Positions 29,197 to 38,791 are shown, numbered from the stretch's first letter. The stretch: DNA of 64,000 nt from Enterovibrio coralii (GCF_001559595.1 NZ_LNTY01000034.1:310001-374000); one strand, 5' to 3'. Numbers and translations are program-made. Notes: generated from the letters alone by a model not told the origin.

Positions 29197-29859
29197 TTAG
29201 AGTGAGAGGTGTTCTATATTGATTGAATCGTTTGAAAGCGAGACTTTCACAGCACGAGCGGCAAACTCTTCTGGAATGGCCTCACTTAGCCAATAAGTCC
29301 CTGCAATAGACAAGAGTTCTGATTGCAAGTTCTGGCAGAAAATGTGTGCTTCTTTTTGACCGCTTGCGCCCGCAATCGCCCGTCCACGTAATACGCCGTA
29401 AATATGAATGCTGCCGTCAGCAATAATCTCTGCGCCTGCACTGACATGGTTGAGCACAACCAAATCTGCGTTTTTGGCATAGATTTGCTGGCCAGAGCGA
29501 ACCGGCGAAGTGATCACCTTGGTTGGTGTTTGGATTGGGTCATTAATACGGGATTGTTTTGCTGGATTCATGACGGCCAAACCGGCTTGGTTGGCGGCTT
29601 CACGGATCTGGTTGTGTTTACACCCTGTAACGCCTACAACCAACATGCCTGTTTCTTCTATGGTAGATTTTAACAAGGCAAAGTCAGGTTCTGCATGGAG
29701 TTGCGAGATATCGACGACAACAGGTGCGCCTTTGAAAAAAGCCGGAGCTTGATTCACTTTTTCAGACAGTACTTGCATCGCACTGGCCAGATCGTCGTCC
29801 AACAGGTGCAAGACGGAAAGCGTGAATGAACTGCCTTTGAGTTCAGCGTTTTTTGTCAT
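29197..29859 (-). CDS. minC: Septum formation inhibitor MinC
   Basis: A 220-residue FtsZ antagonist. The N-terminal FtsZ-binding domain (ELKGSSFTLSVLHLLDDD) is followed by a linker (about 105-120) and the C-terminal beta-helix that binds MinD (GQQIYAKNADLVVLNHVSAGAEIIADGSIHIYGVLRGRAIAG). First gene of the minCDE operon; a divergent ycgL is upstream. Confidence 0.97.
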   Translation of the reverse strand: MTKNAELKGSSFTLSVLHLLDDDLASAMQVLSEKVNQAPAFFKGAPVVVDISQLHAEPDFALLKSTIEETGMLVVGVTGCKHNQIREAANQAGLAVMNPAKQSRINDPIQTPTKVITSPVRSGQQIYAKNADLVVLNHVSAGAEIIADGSIHIYGVLRGRAIAGASGQKEAHIFCQNLQSELLSIAGTYWLSEAIPEEFAARAVKVSLSNDSINIEHLSL

Positions 29860-30209
29860 TATGTAATATCCAGCTAGCGCAAAGCGAAGAGACGAGGCGA
29901 TCTGGGTGCTTGTGTACTATCGATTCCCGGAGAATGAACACCTCGCTAGGCGTGTCATTGAGTGACGAAAAGTGATGGTTTACACGGTAGAGCAACAACG
30001 TCAAAAACTGTGAGTATTTTTTGCACGTAGCCCAATAAATAAGCGGCTTACATGCATTATCAGACAGTGTATTGCATGGTATATTCCTGTTAAGTTTGCG
30101 GCAAGAGCCAAGGCCGCCAGTGATGAAAATGTGGCCGAATAATTGATAAATTTATAAGCCATTTCTCTAAATTGGGAATGGTGCGAAAAAAATGACGGAG
30201 AGGTACAAC
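29860..30209. other. minC-ycgL intergenic region
   Basis: About 350 bases between divergent genes. I see no gene, operator of known type or strong hairpin. It must hold the promoters of minCDE and ycgL; none is distinct enough to mark. Confidence 0.5.
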
Positions 30210-30485
30210 GTGTACTGTGCGATTTATAAGAGCAGCAAAAAAGATTCCACCTATCTTTACATTAATCGCAAGGATGATTTTAAGGACGTCCCAGAACAAT
30301 TATTGAAAACTTTTGGGAACCCTCAGTTCGTCATGATGGTCAACTTAGAAAAGCGAGAAAAACTCGCGATTGCTAACATTGAGAGTGTTCGAGAAAAACT
30401 GAAGCAGGATGGGTTCTATCTACAACTTCCTCCTTCTCCAGATGCTGCACTTCAACACATCAGAGATAAAAACACCAAATTATAA
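30210..30485 (+). CDS. ycgL: YcgL domain protein
   Basis: A 91-residue protein of the YcgL family, conserved next to minC in gammaproteobacteria, role unknown. I prefer the GTG at 30210 over the ATG at 30192: GGAGAGG sits six bases before the GTG, and the resulting start MYCAIYKSSKKDSTYLYI aligns with the E. coli start MFCVIYRSSKRDQ. Conserved are YLYINRKDDF, the V-P-E and G-x-P-Q stretch, and YLQLPPSPD. Confidence 0.9.
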   Translation: MYCAIYKSSKKDSTYLYINRKDDFKDVPEQLLKTFGNPQFVMMVNLEKREKLAIANIESVREKLKQDGFYLQLPPSPDAALQHIRDKNTKL

Positions 30486-30495
30486 AAGGATCGTT

Positions 30496-31473
30496 ATGCG
30501 CAAAGGATTAATTGGCATTCTGATTGGAGCCGCGTGTGCGATGTCTGCACCCGTGCTGGCGGAAAAGCCAAGTTTTGATAGCTATGTTGCAGGGTTAAAA
30601 GAAGAAGGTGCTGCGAAGGGAATTGATTCCGCGCTGCTGGAGCAAGCCTTTGATGGCATCAGCTACCGCGAAAGGGCGGTGAAGGCTGATAGAAATCAAC
30701 CTGAGAAACGTTTGACGCTGGATGAATATATTCCGCGCGCTGTGCCTGATTGGAAAGTGGCGAAAGCCAGAAAACTCTATGACCAACACTACAATGATTT
30801 AAAACGTATTGGTGATGAGTTTGGTGTTCAACCTCGTTTTCTTATTGCTCTTTGGGGCGTAGAAAGTAATTTCGGTGCATTCACTGGAAATTACAACGTG
30901 GTAGAAGCACTTACGACATTAGCGTATGACGGCCGTCGTGAAGCTTTTTTCAGAAATGAAGTCTTCGCTGCGCTGACTATTTTAAACGAAGGCCACATTG
31001 ACGTAGACGCAATGAAAGGCTCTTGGGCTGGCGCAATGGGTCAGTGTCAGTTTATGCCGAGTTCATTTTTATCGTACGCTGCAGATGGAAATAACGACGG
31101 TAAAAAAGATATCTGGAACTCAAAGCCGGATGTTTTCGCATCATCAGCCAACTATTTAAAAAATGCAGGTTGGGATGATGAATTTACGTGGGGACGCCAA
31201 GTCACGCTGCCGAAAAACATCAATGCAGATTTGATCGGGTTGAGTAACGATAAGGGCAAGACGTTAGCAGAATGGCAGGCATTAGGCGTTCGTCGTTTGA
31301 ATAATGGCGATCTGCCGGATGTTGATATTCAAGCTTGGCTTATTCAACCAGATGACGAAAAAGGTCGCAGCTATCTCGTTTATGGTAATTATCAAAGCTT
31401 GATGAAGTGGAACAGGTCACATTACTTCGCGCTGGCTGTGAGTCATTTGGCCGACCGTATTAAGTTCGGCTAA
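30496..31473 (+). CDS. Exported lytic murein transglycosylase (MltB-like)
   Basis: Cleaves peptidoglycan glycan strands with 1,6-anhydro product formation. 325 residues from ATG 30496 (AAAGGA ribosome site). Signal peptide MRKGLIGILIGAACAMSAPVLA with no lipobox cysteine, so it is likely soluble in the periplasm. The catalytic glutamate is in IALWGVESNFGAF, with the family signatures GSWAGAMGQCQFMPSSF and DGNNDGKKDIWNSKPDVFASSANYLKNAGW. It belongs to the TIGR02283-type group. It lies 10 bases after ycgL and may share its transcript. Confidence 0.92.
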   Translation: MRKGLIGILIGAACAMSAPVLAEKPSFDSYVAGLKEEGAAKGIDSALLEQAFDGISYRERAVKADRNQPEKRLTLDEYIPRAVPDWKVAKARKLYDQHYNDLKRIGDEFGVQPRFLIALWGVESNFGAFTGNYNVVEALTTLAYDGRREAFFRNEVFAALTILNEGHIDVDAMKGSWAGAMGQCQFMPSSFLSYAADGNNDGKKDIWNSKPDVFASSANYLKNAGWDDEFTWGRQVTLPKNINADLIGLSNDKGKTLAEWQALGVRRLNNGDLPDVDIQAWLIQPDDEKGRSYLVYGNYQSLMKWNRSHYFALAVSHLADRIKFG

Positions 31474-31601
31474 TCGCTATTATTGATAACTTAGTTTTCA
31501 AGTTTCGCCTTTTACCCATGCGGTTTTTAAGGCGAAATGAGCGCAAATTTTCAGGGTAAGTAAGTTTTTCTGACAGACAAGTCGCTCGTGGAAGACAAAC
31601 A

Positions 31602-31626
31602 AAAAAGGAGCCATTGGCTCCTTTTT
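31602..31626. terminator. Bidirectional terminator between the transglycosylase and hns
   Basis: AAAAAGGAGCC, loop ATT, GGCTCCTTTTT. It serves both convergent genes. Confidence 0.9.
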
Positions 31627-31690
31627 ATTTCTCATATCTGGCACATCTGAAATCTCATTTAGATCTCAAGTGACTAATTGCCAATGCAAT

Positions 31691-32089
31691 TTAGATCAGG
31701 AAGTCTTCGATCTTAGCACCGCCATCCAGTGCATCTTTAATTGCTTTTGGTGTACGGCCTTGGCCAGTCCACGTTTTCTCACTGCCGTCTACGTCAGTGT
31801 ATTTGTATTTTGCTGGACGCGCTGCACGCTTAGATTTAGGTTTTGCGCCACCCAGAGAAGCCAGTAATTCTTCTGGATCAATACCATCTTTAACCAGCAT
31901 TTCGCGGTATTTTTCCAGTTTTTCCAAACGCTCTTTTTCTACCGCTTGCGCTTCTTCTTCGGCTTCTTCACGCTCTGCTACAACAGCTTGCAGTTTTTCC
32001 AGGGCTTCTTGAAGTTGTTCCAGAGATAGCTCACGTGCAACCGCGCGTAGGCTACGAAGATTCAACAGAACTTTCAGTGCATCAGACAT
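31691..32089 (-). CDS. hns: H-NS histone-like nucleoid protein
   Basis: A 132-residue xenogeneic silencer that binds AT-rich DNA. The N-terminal oligomerisation coiled-coil starts [33 protein letters not shown] and continues through a Glu-rich helix. After the linker ([15 protein letters not shown]) comes the DNA-binding domain with the [12 protein letters not shown] motif; Q-G-R contacts the minor groove. As in E. coli, hns lies close to tdk, though here a transporter gene lies between. Confidence 0.96.
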   Translation of the reverse strand: MSDALKVLLNLRSLRAVARELSLEQLQEALEKLQAVVAEREEAEEEAQAVEKERLEKLEKYREMLVKDGIDPEELLASLGGAKPKSKRAARPAKYKYTDVDGSEKTWTGQGRTPKAIKDALDGGAKIEDFLI

Positions 32090-32435
32090 AATGTGTTCCT
32101 ATTCTCTCGTTTCTAATAATTTGTTACTTTGGTAAGAGTAGCAAGAATATTTATTTCTTTGCAATATTGGCTGAATTAAATTCCATATTATTAGATAGCG
32201 AAATTAAAAAAAGTGCAAATTTAAATATAATTTCAACCCAACTTTTCGCCCGATAAGTCATTTTAACGTATGGCTGTACAATAAATTTGTCAGCATTGTT
32301 TGTATTTGTGTGCGTAATCATAGGTTGCAGAAATGAATGTTTAATACTTGTAATTGATATGGTTTTTAAGTGTTAAAGTTTGCATTTTTGTATTGCAAAT
32401 GGGCAAATGTCACATAAAATGGCTGAGCTTTATGC
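32090..32435. other. AT-rich region upstream of hns and the lysine riboswitch
   Basis: About 350 very AT-rich bases without a gene, holding the divergent promoters of hns and of the riboswitch-transporter unit. I see no recognised operator. The base composition suits H-NS autoregulation, but no specific site is claimed. Confidence 0.5.
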
Positions 32436-32612
32436 ACGTAGAGGTGCATTGTTTATCAGTATCTTGTCTTAGGGTGATACCAAAGAGGGCAAGAGAAAGG
32501 AAACAGTGCCGAAGCAGAAACCAGATTATCAGTCTATTCTGCTGGGGTTGTAACCGAAGAGGTACAACACTGCCATAGTATTGGGATTTAACTATGGAGC
32601 GCTACTGTAGGG
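32436..32612 (+). ncRNA. Lysine riboswitch (LYS element)
   Basis: The leader of the NhaC-type transporter carries the conserved blocks of the lysine aptamer in order: GUAGAGGUGC at the P1/P2 junction, AGUA, a GAAAGG block, GCCGAAGC, GCUGGGG, ACUGCCAUAGU with matching ACUAUGGAG (P5 stem), and GCUACUGUAG closing P1. These agree with the B. subtilis and E. coli lysC elements. Downstream, CTGCAGTAG (32662-32670) can pair with CTACTGTAG (32602-32610), an apparent expression-platform switch before the gene start at 32702. Confidence 0.92.
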
Positions 32613-32701
32613 TTAAAATTTGTGTGTAACCATTGTTTTCACAATGTCTGGTTTTCCACGTCTGCAGTAGATCTCCAACCTAAAAGGTTGATATAGAGAT
32701 C

Positions 32702-34282
32702 ATGAACTTAGTCGATTTTTCCGCTTCTTCTCTTTCGATTTTCCCCGCGATTCTCGCGTTGGGCTTAGCCATTGTTACGCGTCGCGTATTGTTGTCTTTG
32801 GGCTTAGGTATCGCTTCCGGTGCACTATTGCTTAATGATTTTTCTATCAGTGGTACCGCTTCTTATATTTCCAATCTGGTTATGAGCATTTTCATTTCTG
32901 ATGGTGCGATTAACTTTGGCAAGATGAGTATCGTTGTCTTCCTTATTTTTGTGGGAATGATTACTGCCCTGATGACATTGTCAGGCGGCACTGCGGCTTT
33001 CGCTGAGTGGGCGCAATCCCGAGTGAAAAGCAAGCGTGGTGCAAAACTGCTGGCGTCTTTCCTAGGTGTGTTCATCTTTATCGATGACTACTTTAACAGT
33101 CTGGCGGTAGGTGCTATCAGCCGTCCTGTGACTGACCGTTTCCATGTATCACGTGCTAAGTTGGCTTACATTCTAGATTCAACTGCTGCGCCAATGTGCG
33201 TGATCATGCCTGCGTCAAGCTGGGGTGCTTACATCATTACCGTTATCGGCGGTATCTTGGTAAGCCATGGTGTGACGGACTACACGCCGCTGAGCGCGTT
33301 TGCACACATGATTCCAATGAACTTCTATGCGATTTTCGCCCTGCTGATGGTATTTGCGGTTGCTTGGTTCCAGATGGATGTGGGTCCAATGCGTCGTTTC
33401 GAATACCAAGCGTCTACTGGCAGCCGTTTGGGTGATGAAGACAGCTCTTCTGCATCACTAGATGACGAGCTGGGTATTGAAGAAAGCAGCAAAGGCCACG
33501 TGTCTGATCTGGTCGTGCCGATTCTGGTGTTAATCATTGCGACAATCTCTTGGATGGTTTTCTCTGGTGCGAAAGTGCTGGAAGCCAATGGCGTTGCTTT
33601 CTCTGTGCTGGGCGCATTTGAAAACACCAATGTGGGTGAGTCACTGCTGTACGGCAGTGGTATGGGTCTGCTGTCTGCGCTGTTTACCGTATTCAAGCAA
33701 GGTCTGCCAAAAGCGGATATCGGCAACACCATGTGGATTGGTGCGAAGTCGATGTTTGGTGCCATCCTGATCCTGTTCTTTGCATGGACTATCGGTAGCG
33801 TCATCGGTGACATGGAAACGGGTAAATTCCTGTCGAGCCTGATTGAAGACAACCTGTCACCTCAGCTTCTGCCAGTGCTTCTTTTCTTGCTGTCTGCGGC
33901 GATGGCGTTCTCTACCGGTACCTCTTGGGGCACGTTCGGTATCATGCTGCCAATCGCAGGTGATCTGGCTGGTGCCACTGATATCGCGCTGATGCTGCCT
34001 ATGCTGTCTGCGGTTCTGGCAGGTGCTGTTTTTGGTGACCACTGTTCACCAATCTCAGACACCACCATTCTGTCTGCGACTGGCGCACGCTGTGGCCACA
34101 TTGACCATGTATCAACTCAGTTGCCTTATGCGCTGGCGGGTGCAGTTGTTGCTGCGATTTCGTTCCTGGTACTGGGTTTCACCGACTCACTGGCGATTTC
34201 ACTGTTCAGTGGTATGTGTGTATTTGTGCTGGTTTGCGTGTTCTTTATGTGGCTTTCACGCCGACCGGGCAAACTCGCTTAA
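32702..34282 (+). CDS. NhaC-family transporter, probable lysine transporter
   Basis: A 526-residue inner-membrane protein with about 12 hydrophobic helices, of the NhaC Na+/H+ antiporter superfamily. Family stretches include FIDDYFNSLAVGAISRPVTDRF, LDSTAAPMCVIMPASSWGAY, STGTSWGTFGIMLPIAG and FGDHCSPISDTTILSATGA. A lysine riboswitch in the leader argues that the substrate is lysine rather than only Na+/H+; riboswitch-controlled NhaC-type proteins have been predicted as lysine transporters (LysW). That function is inferred. A terminator follows. Confidence 0.88.
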   Translation: MNLVDFSASSLSIFPAILALGLAIVTRRVLLSLGLGIASGALLLNDFSISGTASYISNLVMSIFISDGAINFGKMSIVVFLIFVGMITALMTLSGGTAAFAEWAQSRVKSKRGAKLLASFLGVFIFIDDYFNSLAVGAISRPVTDRFHVSRAKLAYILDSTAAPMCVIMPASSWGAYIITVIGGILVSHGVTDYTPLSAFAHMIPMNFYAIFALLMVFAVAWFQMDVGPMRRFEYQASTGSRLGDEDSSSASLDDELGIEESSKGHVSDLVVPILVLIIATISWMVFSGAKVLEANGVAFSVLGAFENTNVGESLLYGSGMGLLSALFTVFKQGLPKADIGNTMWIGAKSMFGAILILFFAWTIGSVIGDMETGKFLSSLIEDNLSPQLLPVLLFLLSAAMAFSTGTSWGTFGIMLPIAGDLAGATDIALMLPMLSAVLAGAVFGDHCSPISDTTILSATGARCGHIDHVSTQLPYALAGAVVAAISFLVLGFTDSLAISLFSGMCVFVLVCVFFMWLSRRPGKLA

Positions 34283-34288
34283 TCAAAC

Positions 34289-34312
34289 AGGCCTCCCTCG
34301 GGAGGCCTTTTT
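34289..34312 (+). terminator. Terminator after the NhaC-family gene
   Basis: AGGCCTCC, loop CTCG, GGAGGCCT and TTTT. Confidence 0.9.
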
Positions 34313-34410
34313 GTTATCTGGCTTAGAAAATTCACTCAACCTCGCTTTGTTGCTTTTCCGCATGCCGCTTTTTCTGTAGCATGCCACCGTATTTTTCTCG
34401 GGAGACGTCC

Positions 34411-34989
34411 ATGGCCCAGCTTTATTTCTATTACTCTGCAATGAACGCAGGTAAGTCGACGACACTTCTTCAGTCGTCTTTCAACTATCAAGAACGTGGG
34501 ATGAATCCACTCATCTTTACTGCTGCGATTGATGACAGATACGGCGTGGGTAAAGTAAGTTCTCGAATCGGCCTACAGGCTGAAGCGCAGCTTTACGGCA
34601 ACAAAGACGATATCTTTGCGGCAGTGAACGATATCAATGCGAACCAGAAAGTGGACTGTGTACTGATCGACGAGTGTCAGTTTCTGACCAAAGACCAAGT
34701 GCAGCAAATCACAGAGGTTGTCGACAAACTGCGTATTCCAGTGCTTTGCTATGGTCTGCGTACAGACTTCCGCGGTGAGCTGTTTGAAGGCGCGCAATAT
34801 CTGCTGGCGTGGGCTGACAAGCTGGTAGAACTGAAAACCATTTGTCACTGTGGCCGCAAAGCGAATATGGTGATCCGTACTGACGCGGAAGGCAATGCGA
34901 TTGCAGATGGTGACCAAGTGGTGATCGGCGGTAATGACCGTTATGTTTCAGTTTGCCGTATGCACTACAAAGAAGCTCTCGGAAAGTAA
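34411..34989 (+). CDS. tdk: Thymidine kinase
   Basis: Phosphorylates thymidine and deoxyuridine for salvage. 192 residues from ATG 34411 (GGGAG ribosome site); ten further in-frame codons upstream are not family-like. P-loop [11 protein letters not shown], catalytic region LIDECQFL, lasso [23 protein letters not shown], and the zinc-binding cysteines in TICHCGRKA and the C-terminal VCRMHY. Near hns, as in E. coli. Confidence 0.97.
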   Translation: MAQLYFYYSAMNAGKSTTLLQSSFNYQERGMNPLIFTAAIDDRYGVGKVSSRIGLQAEAQLYGNKDDIFAAVNDINANQKVDCVLIDECQFLTKDQVQQITEVVDKLRIPVLCYGLRTDFRGELFEGAQYLLAWADKLVELKTICHCGRKANMVIRTDAEGNAIADGDQVVIGGNDRYVSVCRMHYKEALGK

Positions 34990-35002
34990 TTCGAACGAAT
35001 TG

Positions 35003-35035
35003 AAAAAAGGCCGACAAATATTGTCGGCCTTTTTT
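35003..35035. terminator. Bidirectional terminator between tdk and mobB-moeA
   Basis: AAAAAAGGCCGACAA and TTGTCGGCCTTTTTT make a long stem with a short loop. It serves tdk and the convergent tup/mob operon. Confidence 0.94.
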
Positions 35036-36797
35036 ATATCCGGCTTTCTAACGGGATAATGGTGACTCTGTCGCCAACCTCCGCAGATTCCACATCGGGT
35101 GCGACTTCAATCAAGCAATTGGCTTCGTTCATCGACCGCAATATTCCCGAGCCTTGTGAACCCGTTGAGGTCACCTCTAATTGCCCATTGGAATTAATGG
35201 AATAAATACCCCGGGTGTATTCTGTTCTGCCAATGCGAGAGCGCACTTTTTCTTGGGTAATGGCGACGAGACGTTGAGGTTGCCAATTTACCTCGCCCTG
35301 CATTTTTCGAATGGCAGGTTCAACAAATTGCAAGAACGTCACCATCACGGCGACCGGGTTTCCTGGGAGTCCGAAAAAAGGCGTATTGCCTAACTTGCCA
35401 AATGCCAGCGGCCTTCCAGGGCGCATGTTCACGCGCCAAAAATTAATATCACCCAGATTACTCAGTACGGTTTTAATGTAATCAGCATCGCCCACAGAGA
35501 CGCCGCCAGAAGAGAGTATGATGTCAGCACTGTCCATTGCATTGGCGAGGGTTGTATTTAGTGCCGCTTCGCTGTCTTCAATTATGCCGTAATCGATAAT
35601 TTCGCAGCCTAGCTTTGTCAGTAGACCTTTTAACGAAAATCGGTTGGCATCATAGATACAACTTTGTTTGGGCGGCGTGCCGGGTGCTTGCACTTCATCG
35701 CCTGTAGAAAACAGTGCCACTTTTACTGTCGGAAAAACATCGGCTTTATCGATGCCGAGGGAGGCTAACATACCAAGCACGGGCGCGCTGATACGTGTAC
35801 CAATGGTAAATACTTCGCTGCCAACACGGATATCTTCGCCTGCTTGTCGTACGTTTTGTCCTGCGCGAATCTTGCCTTTTCGGGTATCAAAAGATACCGA
35901 GTTTGCCTCTTCTTCCGCTTGTTCGCGCATGATGACGGTATCTGCACCATCAGGCACCGGAGCACCCGTCATGATTCTCACGCACTGGCCTTTTTCGAGC
36001 GGCTTTGCGTACTGACTGCCTGCGAAGACTTCCCCCACTTTGGTGAACGTATCACGCTCAATATCGTCACTGCGAATCGCGTATCCATCCATGGCCGAAT
36101 TGGTTGAAGACGGGACATTCAAAGGTGCGACAACGGGCGTTGCCAGCACGCGATGACATATGTCGTCTAAGCTGGCTTGCTGTGAGAAGGTGGGCACATC
36201 AATAGCGGAAAGGATTTTTTCTCTGCCAGCCTCCACGGACAGCATGGTTGGAGAGAGAGAATCACAGGTTGCCGTTTGCGCATTGTGGCTTTCCATCCAC
36301 TTTAAGATGAAACCATGGATGCTAGATATATCGTTAAGTGAAAGCAGTGGCAGGTGCGTATCAGGTTTTGAATCACAGGCAATGGCAACGATATTGGCGT
36401 CTGAAGGGAAGAGGAAAGGTTTGTCGTTAGCCGCCCGGTTGAGTTCTATTTTGGGAAAGGTTTCTGTTTTGAATCCCTCCACCAAAATTAAATCTGCTTC
36501 ATTGTGATTAATGCGCTGAATTAATTGATTAAACGTGGTTTCTTCATCAGGTGTTTCGGTCATCAACGCATTTCTATAGCGGGAGCTTATCAGCATTTGC
36601 GATGCGCCCGCTTTACGAAGCCGGTAACTGTCCTTGCCCGGCTTGTCGACATCGAAGTCATGGTGAGCGTGTTTGATGAGGGCAACACGCACACCTGACG
36701 CCACCAACTGAGGAATTAACGCCTCAAGCAAGGTGGTTTTGCCCGTACCGCTAAAGGCTGCAAATCCAAGAACAGGTATCGAGCAAGTGACACTCAT
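35034..36797 (-). CDS. MobB-MoeA fusion for molybdenum/tungsten cofactor synthesis
   Basis: A 587-residue bifunctional protein. Residues 1-165 are MobB-like: P-loop GFAAFSGTGKTTLLE (about 11-25), KHAHHDFDVDKPGKDSYR, and VEGFK. Residues about 180-587 are MoeA, the molybdotransferase that inserts metal into adenylated molybdopterin: NSAMDGYAI, GAPVPDGADTVIMRE, FSTGDEV, SSGGVSVGDADY, and RPGRPLAFG with GLPGNPVAV. It is the last gene of the tupABC-mobA operon and overlaps mobA by four bases. Joining MoeA and MobB in one chain may channel the cofactor toward the guanine nucleotide form used by formate dehydrogenase. Confidence 0.93.
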   Translation of the reverse strand: MSVTCSIPVLGFAAFSGTGKTTLLEALIPQLVASGVRVALIKHAHHDFDVDKPGKDSYRLRKAGASQMLISSRYRNALMTETPDEETTFNQLIQRINHNEADLILVEGFKTETFPKIELNRAANDKPFLFPSDANIVAIACDSKPDTHLPLLSLNDISSIHGFILKWMESHNAQTATCDSLSPTMLSVEAGREKILSAIDVPTFSQQASLDDICHRVLATPVVAPLNVPSSTNSAMDGYAIRSDDIERDTFTKVGEVFAGSQYAKPLEKGQCVRIMTGAPVPDGADTVIMREQAEEEANSVSFDTRKGKIRAGQNVRQAGEDIRVGSEVFTIGTRISAPVLGMLASLGIDKADVFPTVKVALFSTGDEVQAPGTPPKQSCIYDANRFSLKGLLTKLGCEIIDYGIIEDSEAALNTTLANAMDSADIILSSGGVSVGDADYIKTVLSNLGDINFWRVNMRPGRPLAFGKLGNTPFFGLPGNPVAVMVTFLQFVEPAIRKMQGEVNWQPQRLVAITQEKVRSRIGRTEYTRGIYSINSNGQLEVTSTGSQGSGILRSMNEANCLIEVAPDVESAEVGDRVTIIPLESRI

Positions 36798-37378
36798 GAA
36801 AGGGCACCGTATTTTTCGAGTTCATCTGGCGTGTTCAGATTGATAAACGCATCATGTTCATCACTGAAGTCGACGAATTTGGTTTTGCACAGATCGTAAA
36901 GTAGGACGATTTTACGATCGCCATTGGCAAGGAATTGATCGAGACGCTCAAAGATGACTTTGCTCATCAAGGTCACCACAGGTTGCACGGACTCGCCGTC
37001 ATGGGCGACCACAATTTCTGTGTCTGCATCGATAGCGGCATACATCTTTTCTAGCAGGTTGCTTGGCAGGTTAGGGCAATCACAAGGCACAAAACCAATC
37101 CACGGTGTTTCGACATGTGACATCGCGGCATGCATACCACCTAATGGCCCGGGAAAGCCTTCAAATACATCGCTGAACACCTTGCCATATTGGGTATAGA
37201 TGTCTTGGTTTCGATTGGCATTGACGGCGATGTTTGCGCCTTGGGAAGAAAGGCGTTCGAAAACGTAATCAATCAGCGGCTTGTTGTTGAGTGTCACAAG
37301 GCCTTTGTCTTGACCGCCCATGCGTCGAGCTTGGCCGCCAGCGAGAATGACCCAAGTGGTTTCAGGATGCGAAGGCAT
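36794..37378 (-). CDS. mobA: Molybdenum cofactor guanylyltransferase
   Basis: Attaches GMP to molybdopterin to make the bis-MGD cofactor. 194 residues with the nucleotidyltransferase signature WVILAGGQARRMGGQDKGLV, GPLGGMHAAM, and the metal-site VPCDCPNLP. Its start overlaps the tupC stop and its stop overlaps mobB-moeA, so the genes are translationally coupled. Confidence 0.96.
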   Translation of the reverse strand: MPSHPETTWVILAGGQARRMGGQDKGLVTLNNKPLIDYVFERLSSQGANIAVNANRNQDIYTQYGKVFSDVFEGFPGPLGGMHAAMSHVETPWIGFVPCDCPNLPSNLLEKMYAAIDADTEIVVAHDGESVQPVVTLMSKVIFERLDQFLANGDRKIVLLYDLCKTKFVDFSDEHDAFINLNTPDELEKYGALS

Positions 37379-38063
37379 GATTGTCCTTATCGATAATATT
37401 GAGTTTTGGTTTATGTATCAGGCGTTGATTTTCGATAATCCATTGCTGATTGCAGCACTCAGTGAGTTGATTAGCATGGTGGCTGGTGATCACTAAACTG
37501 GCTCCACGATCCAAAAGATCGTCGACCATGATTTTCTGTGCGCCAATCGCATCGGCATCAAGGTTGGCACTCGATTCATCCATTAAGAGGATCGACGGGT
37601 TTAAAATCCACGCCCTTGCCATCGCGACCTTTTGTTTTTCGCCACCCGAAAGCAAGGAGATATGCTCTCTGCTTAGCGATTCCAGCCCAATCAAACGCAA
37701 TGCTTTCATTGTAAGCTGTCGCTTGGTTCTTTGACAGAAATGCTTTCCTTTCAGGCCATAAGCCACATTTTCTGCTACTGAACCGTCGAAGAGATAGGGT
37801 GTTTGGTGCATGTAAATCACACCACTTTGTCCTTTAAAACCCGCGAGGCGTTGGAGTAAAGAGGGACGTTTGAGGTTCAAGTGTCCGCTTGAGGGTTTTT
37901 GAATGCCCGCGAGCACCTTGAGCAAGGTGGTTTTGCCTATCCCATTTTGCCCAGTGAGGTAGATAGAATCGCTAGGACAGATGCGCAGTGACGGGATATG
38001 AAACAACAAACGATGCTTGTATTTCATTGAGAGATCATCGGCTTCTAACGTAATCTGACTCAT
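37362..38063 (-). CDS. tupC: Tungstate-type ABC transporter ATP-binding protein
   Basis: A 233-residue ATPase with Walker A LTGQNGIGKTTLLK, signature LLSGGEKQKVAMARAW, Walker B ILLMDESSANLD and switch ITSHHAN. It has no C-terminal molybdate-sensing TOBE domain, which separates it from ModC and agrees with the Tup type. Located directly after tupB; the gene symbol rests on the TupA and TupB neighbours. Confidence 0.87.
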   Translation of the reverse strand: MSQITLEADDLSMKYKHRLLFHIPSLRICPSDSIYLTGQNGIGKTTLLKVLAGIQKPSSGHLNLKRPSLLQRLAGFKGQSGVIYMHQTPYLFDGSVAENVAYGLKGKHFCQRTKRQLTMKALRLIGLESLSREHISLLSGGEKQKVAMARAWILNPSILLMDESSANLDADAIGAQKIMVDDLLDRGASLVITSHHANQLTECCNQQWIIENQRLIHKPKLNIIDKDNHAFAS

Positions 38064-38092
38064 CTTTGCACCTTATTCACCATCATCAATTG

Positions 38093-38791
38093 CTAGGTTC
38101 GCAAGTGGCCATTACCACGGCCAAAACTGATAACGAAGTTCATCGTCAGGGCGAGCACCAACAGAACGATTCCCAATGCGACACCTTGAGCAAACGCCCC
38201 TTTAGAGGTTTCTAACGCAATCGCCGTCGGGATGTTTCTTGTGTAATTCAAAATGTTTCCACCGACCATCATGGAACAGCCCACTTCCGTAATGATTCGA
38301 CTAAACGCCGTAATGACCGCAGCAAGAAGAGGGAAGCGAATTTCCCACATCAGGGTCACCATGGCACGGGGCACTGACGCACCCAGCGTGTACGCGGTTT
38401 CCCATGCGCGTCTATCGCTGCTTTGAAATGCCGCGTGCATCATAGAAACGAGGATCGGCAAGCTAATCAGCATTTGCCCTAAGATCATCGCTTTTTGCGT
38501 GAACAGCATTTTCCAATCGCCCATAGGGCCCGCGCGAGACAGCAACATGTAAAGCAACAGGCCGATAACGACGGTGGGCACTGATTGCAGTGTGTTGACC
38601 AGTGATAGCACGACCCACTTGCCCGGAATTTGCCAATAGGCGAGGGCGAAGCTGATAAAAAGGGCCGGCACTATCACTAGCGCAATGGCAATGCCGGAAA
38701 CTGAAAACGACACGCCGACGATGCCCCAGAGTGTGGTATCTCCACTGAAGAGCATGGCAACGGCCTGTTGTGTCGTTTCCCAAATTTCCAT
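38093..38791 (-). CDS. tupB: Tungstate-type ABC transporter permease
   Basis: A 232-residue membrane permease with about five to six hydrophobic helices. The BPD-type EAA loop reads RAWETAYTLGASVPRAMVTLMWEIRFPLL, and the C-terminal stretch EVGCSMMVGGNILNYTRNIPTAIALET is a mark of TupB proteins. Its first base is the last base of tupA, so the two are tightly coupled. Confidence 0.89.
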   Translation of the reverse strand: MEIWETTQQAVAMLFSGDTTLWGIVGVSFSVSGIAIALVIVPALFISFALAYWQIPGKWVVLSLVNTLQSVPTVVIGLLLYMLLSRAGPMGDWKMLFTQKAMILGQMLISLPILVSMMHAAFQSSDRRAWETAYTLGASVPRAMVTLMWEIRFPLLAAVITAFSRIITEVGCSMMVGGNILNYTRNIPTAIALETSKGAFAQGVALGIVLLVLALTMNFVISFGRGNGHLRT

